Below are positions 62,192 through 64,000 of a stretch of DNA of 64,000 nucleotides, piece after piece. Both the position numbers and the translations under genes were made by a program. A model generated the notes under the pieces. That model worked only from the letters and a program-made list of their open reading frames with translations, searched no databases and had not been told where the DNA came from. How positions within the stretch are numbered: position 1 is the first letter of the stretch; each line of letters opens with the position of its first letter. The DNA comes from Gemmatimonas sp. (lineage in GTDB: Bacteria; Gemmatimonadota; Gemmatimonadetes; Gemmatimonadales; Gemmatimonadaceae), in contig NZ_JANPLK010000085.1 of NCBI RefSeq assembly GCF_031426495.1, positions 9,964 to 73,963 of the forward strand. The letters are read 5' to 3'.

Positions 62192-63862
62192 ATGGCTCCG
62201 CAGTTCATTTACGTCATGAAGGCGCTGCGCAAGGTGGTTCCGCCTTCGCGCATCATCCTCGATGACATCTGGTTGTCGTTCTACCCCGGCGCGAAGATCG
62301 GTGTGCTCGGTCCGAACGGTGCCGGTAAGTCGTCGCTGCTGAAGATCATGGCGGGTGTCGATACCGAGTTTCAGGGCGAGGCGTGGGCCCACAAGGGTAC
62401 GCGCATCGGCTACCTGGCGCAGGAGCCGGAGCTCGACACCACGCTCGACGTGCGCGGCAACGTGGAACTCGCGGTCAAGGCGCAGCGTGATGCGCTGAAC
62501 GAGTTCAACGACATCTCGCTCAAGTTCGCCGAGCCCGATGCGGACTTCGACGCGTTGATCGACCGGCAGGGGAAGCTGCAGGAGTACATCGACCAGCACG
62601 ATCTGTGGAATCTCGACAACAAGATCGACGTGGCCATGGACGCGCTGCGCCTGCCGCCGGGCGATGCCGACGTGACCAAGCTGTCGGGTGGTGAGAAGCG
62701 TCGTGTGGCGTTGTGCAAGATCCTGCTGGAAGAGCCGGACATGCTGCTGCTCGATGAACCCACCAACCACCTCGACGCCGAGAGCGTGGCGTGGCTGGAG
62801 CATCATCTCGAGCGCTACACCGGTACCGTCGTCGCCATCACCCACGATCGATACTTTCTCGACAACGTGGCGAAGTGGATTCTCGAGCTCGATCGTGGCA
62901 AGGGCGTGCCGTACGAGGGCAACTACTCTGGCTGGCTGGAGCAGAAGCAGGCCCGCATGGCGCTCGAAGAGAAGCACGCGAGCACGCGTCAGAAGACACT
63001 GCAGCGCGAGCTCGAGTGGGTGCGCATGTCACCGCGCGCGCGTCAGGCCAAGAACAAGGCCCGTTTGGCCGCGTACGAAGATTTGGCCAGCGAAGCGCAG
63101 CAGGATCGCGCGATGCAGAACGAAATCGTCATTCCGCCGGCGCCGCGGTTGGGTAACGACGTCGTGATCTCGAAGGGGCTCAAGAAGTCGTACGGCGACA
63201 AGCTGCTGTTCGACAATCTGTCGTTCGATCTGCCGCGCGCCGGCATCGTCGGTATCATCGGCCCCAACGGTGCCGGTAAGACCACGCTGTTCCGCATGGT
63301 GAATGGTCTCGAGCAGCCCGATGGTGGTGAGCTCAAGGTCGGTGAAACGGTGCAGATCTCGTATCAGGATCAGTCGCGCACGCTCGAGGGCAAGCGCACG
63401 CTGTGGGAAGAGATCTCGGGCGGACGCGAGACGATTACCGTGGGCAAGCGGGAAATGAACTCCCGCGCGTATGCCGCCAGCTTCAACTTCAAGGGTGCGG
63501 ATCAGCAGAAGCTGGTGGCGAACCTGTCGGGTGGTGAGCGCAACCGGTTGCACCTCGCGAAGACGGTGCTGCAGGGTGGCAACTTGCTACTGCTCGACGA
63601 ACCGACGAACGATCTCGACGTCGATACGCTGCGTGCGCTGGAAGATGCGGTGCTCGATTTCTCCGGCTGCGCGGTGATCATCTCCCACGATCGCTGGTTC
63701 CTGGATCGCGTGGCGACGCACATCCTGGCGTTCGAAGGGGATTCGGAGACGGTGTGGTTTGAGGGGAACTACGGCGCGTACATCGAAGATTTGAAGCGTC
63801 GCAAGGGCCCGGATGCGGATATGCCGACGCGGATCAAGTACAAGAAGTTGGTACGCTCGTAA
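62192..63862 (+). CDS. ettA: Energy-dependent translational throttle protein EttA (ABC-F ATPase)
   Basis: A 556-residue cytosolic ABC-F protein that binds the ribosomal E site and gates translation according to ATP/ADP. Two ABC cassettes are complete: Walker A GPNGAGKSS (40-48) and GPNGAGKTT; signatures LSGGEKRRVAL and LSGGERNRLHL; Walker B LLLDEPTNHLD and LLLDEPTNDLD. The arm and linker regions (QKQARMALEEKHASTRQKTL) and the overall length match EttA. It begins at an ATG without a clear Shine-Dalgarno sequence. Confidence 0.95.
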   Translation: MAPQFIYVMKALRKVVPPSRIILDDIWLSFYPGAKIGVLGPNGAGKSSLLKIMAGVDTEFQGEAWAHKGTRIGYLAQEPELDTTLDVRGNVELAVKAQRDALNEFNDISLKFAEPDADFDALIDRQGKLQEYIDQHDLWNLDNKIDVAMDALRLPPGDADVTKLSGGEKRRVALCKILLEEPDMLLLDEPTNHLDAESVAWLEHHLERYTGTVVAITHDRYFLDNVAKWILELDRGKGVPYEGNYSGWLEQKQARMALEEKHASTRQKTLQRELEWVRMSPRARQAKNKARLAAYEDLASEAQQDRAMQNEIVIPPAPRLGNDVVISKGLKKSYGDKLLFDNLSFDLPRAGIVGIIGPNGAGKTTLFRMVNGLEQPDGGELKVGETVQISYQDQSRTLEGKRTLWEEISGGRETITVGKREMNSRAYAASFNFKGADQQKLVANLSGGERNRLHLAKTVLQGGNLLLLDEPTNDLDVDTLRALEDAVLDFSGCAVIISHDRWFLDRVATHILAFEGDSETVWFEGNYGAYIEDLKRRKGPDADMPTRIKYKKLVRS

Positions 63863-63977
63863 GCTGTTGCTTGCGGTGGGATCGTGGTACGCGGGGGCTG
63901 GGAAGGTCGAGGGTGTCCGAGCCAGCCGGTGCACGTGGTGCGGCGACATCCGCTGCTCACGACGAGGCATCCCGGCG

Positions 63978-64000
63978 GTTCAAGGGGTCAGAGTCGTTGA
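63978..64000. repeat. REP-like element, cut by window end
   Basis: The last 23 nt of the window, beginning GTTCAAGGGGTCAG, match the repeat upstream of sua5 at 21 of 23 positions. The rest of the element lies beyond the edge. The preceding 115 bp after ettA show no gene. Confidence 0.6.

Overview
This is high-GC bacterial DNA packed with secreted and membrane-anchored proteins. The gene set points to a soil-type Gemmatimonadota bacterium close to Gemmatimonas: two long DUF5117-type zinc metalloproteases, a large sortilin/BNR-repeat secreted protein, a CHAT protein beside an ECF sigma/anti-sigma pair, a PEP-CTERM protein, plant-type FabI, and many GTG starts with 1-4 nt gene overlaps. That assignment is an inference from gene content. 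No rRNA, tRNA, CRISPR array, integrase or transposase was recognised, so this looks like ordinary chromosome.

Layout. 1-4.6 kb (minus): a ligase-associated DNA-repair cluster with an MBL-fold exonuclease, an ATP-dependent DNA ligase and an Lhr-type helicase cut by the window edge. 4.7-8.9 kb: a signal-anchored TPR-CHAT protein facing an ECF sigma/anti-sigma pair. 9-13.5 kb: PEP-CTERM protein, DUF481 protein, pirin and a Ser/Thr kinase. 13.6-25 kb: two paralogous lipoprotein metalloproteases enclose a TonB-dependent receptor that diverges from a five-gene operon (DUF4331 split into two proteins, a TPR protein, HupE/UreJ and a DUF6702-like protein). 25-29.4 kb (minus): two alpha/beta hydrolases, a ribbon-helix-helix protein and an SPFH protein whose promoter region carries a perfect 18-bp palindrome. 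29.4-33 kb: a repeat-filled spacer and the BNR-repeat protein.

33-43 kb is mostly minus-strand: an MFS transporter, a small SRPBCC protein, a hybrid histidine kinase, FabI, Sua5, an SDR/DUF2007 pair, a 2H phosphoesterase, an enoyl-CoA hydratase and mannose-1-phosphate guanylyltransferase. 43-48 kb (plus): DUF1835, a PLP-dependent decarboxylase-like enzyme, an exported RidA-like lipoprotein and malic enzyme. 48-52.5 kb (minus): a tightly overlapped surface operon with a YDG-repeat adhesin-like protein, an Ig-like lipoprotein and an outer-membrane barrel. 52.6-64 kb: DDAH, a second decarboxylase, a membrane-anchored LuxR-type regulator with DUF4199 and an OPT transporter, a TlpA/CcdA thiol-redox pair separated by a large hairpin, an M28 peptidase, a peptidase E-like protein and EttA.

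The strongest candidates for undescribed biology are the TonB receptor/split-DUF4331/HupE locus, the ECF sigma/TPR-CHAT pair, the SPFH-RHH operon with its palindrome, and the LuxR-DUF4199-OPT operon. Several intergenic spacers also carry short inverted-repeat families that recur within the window.
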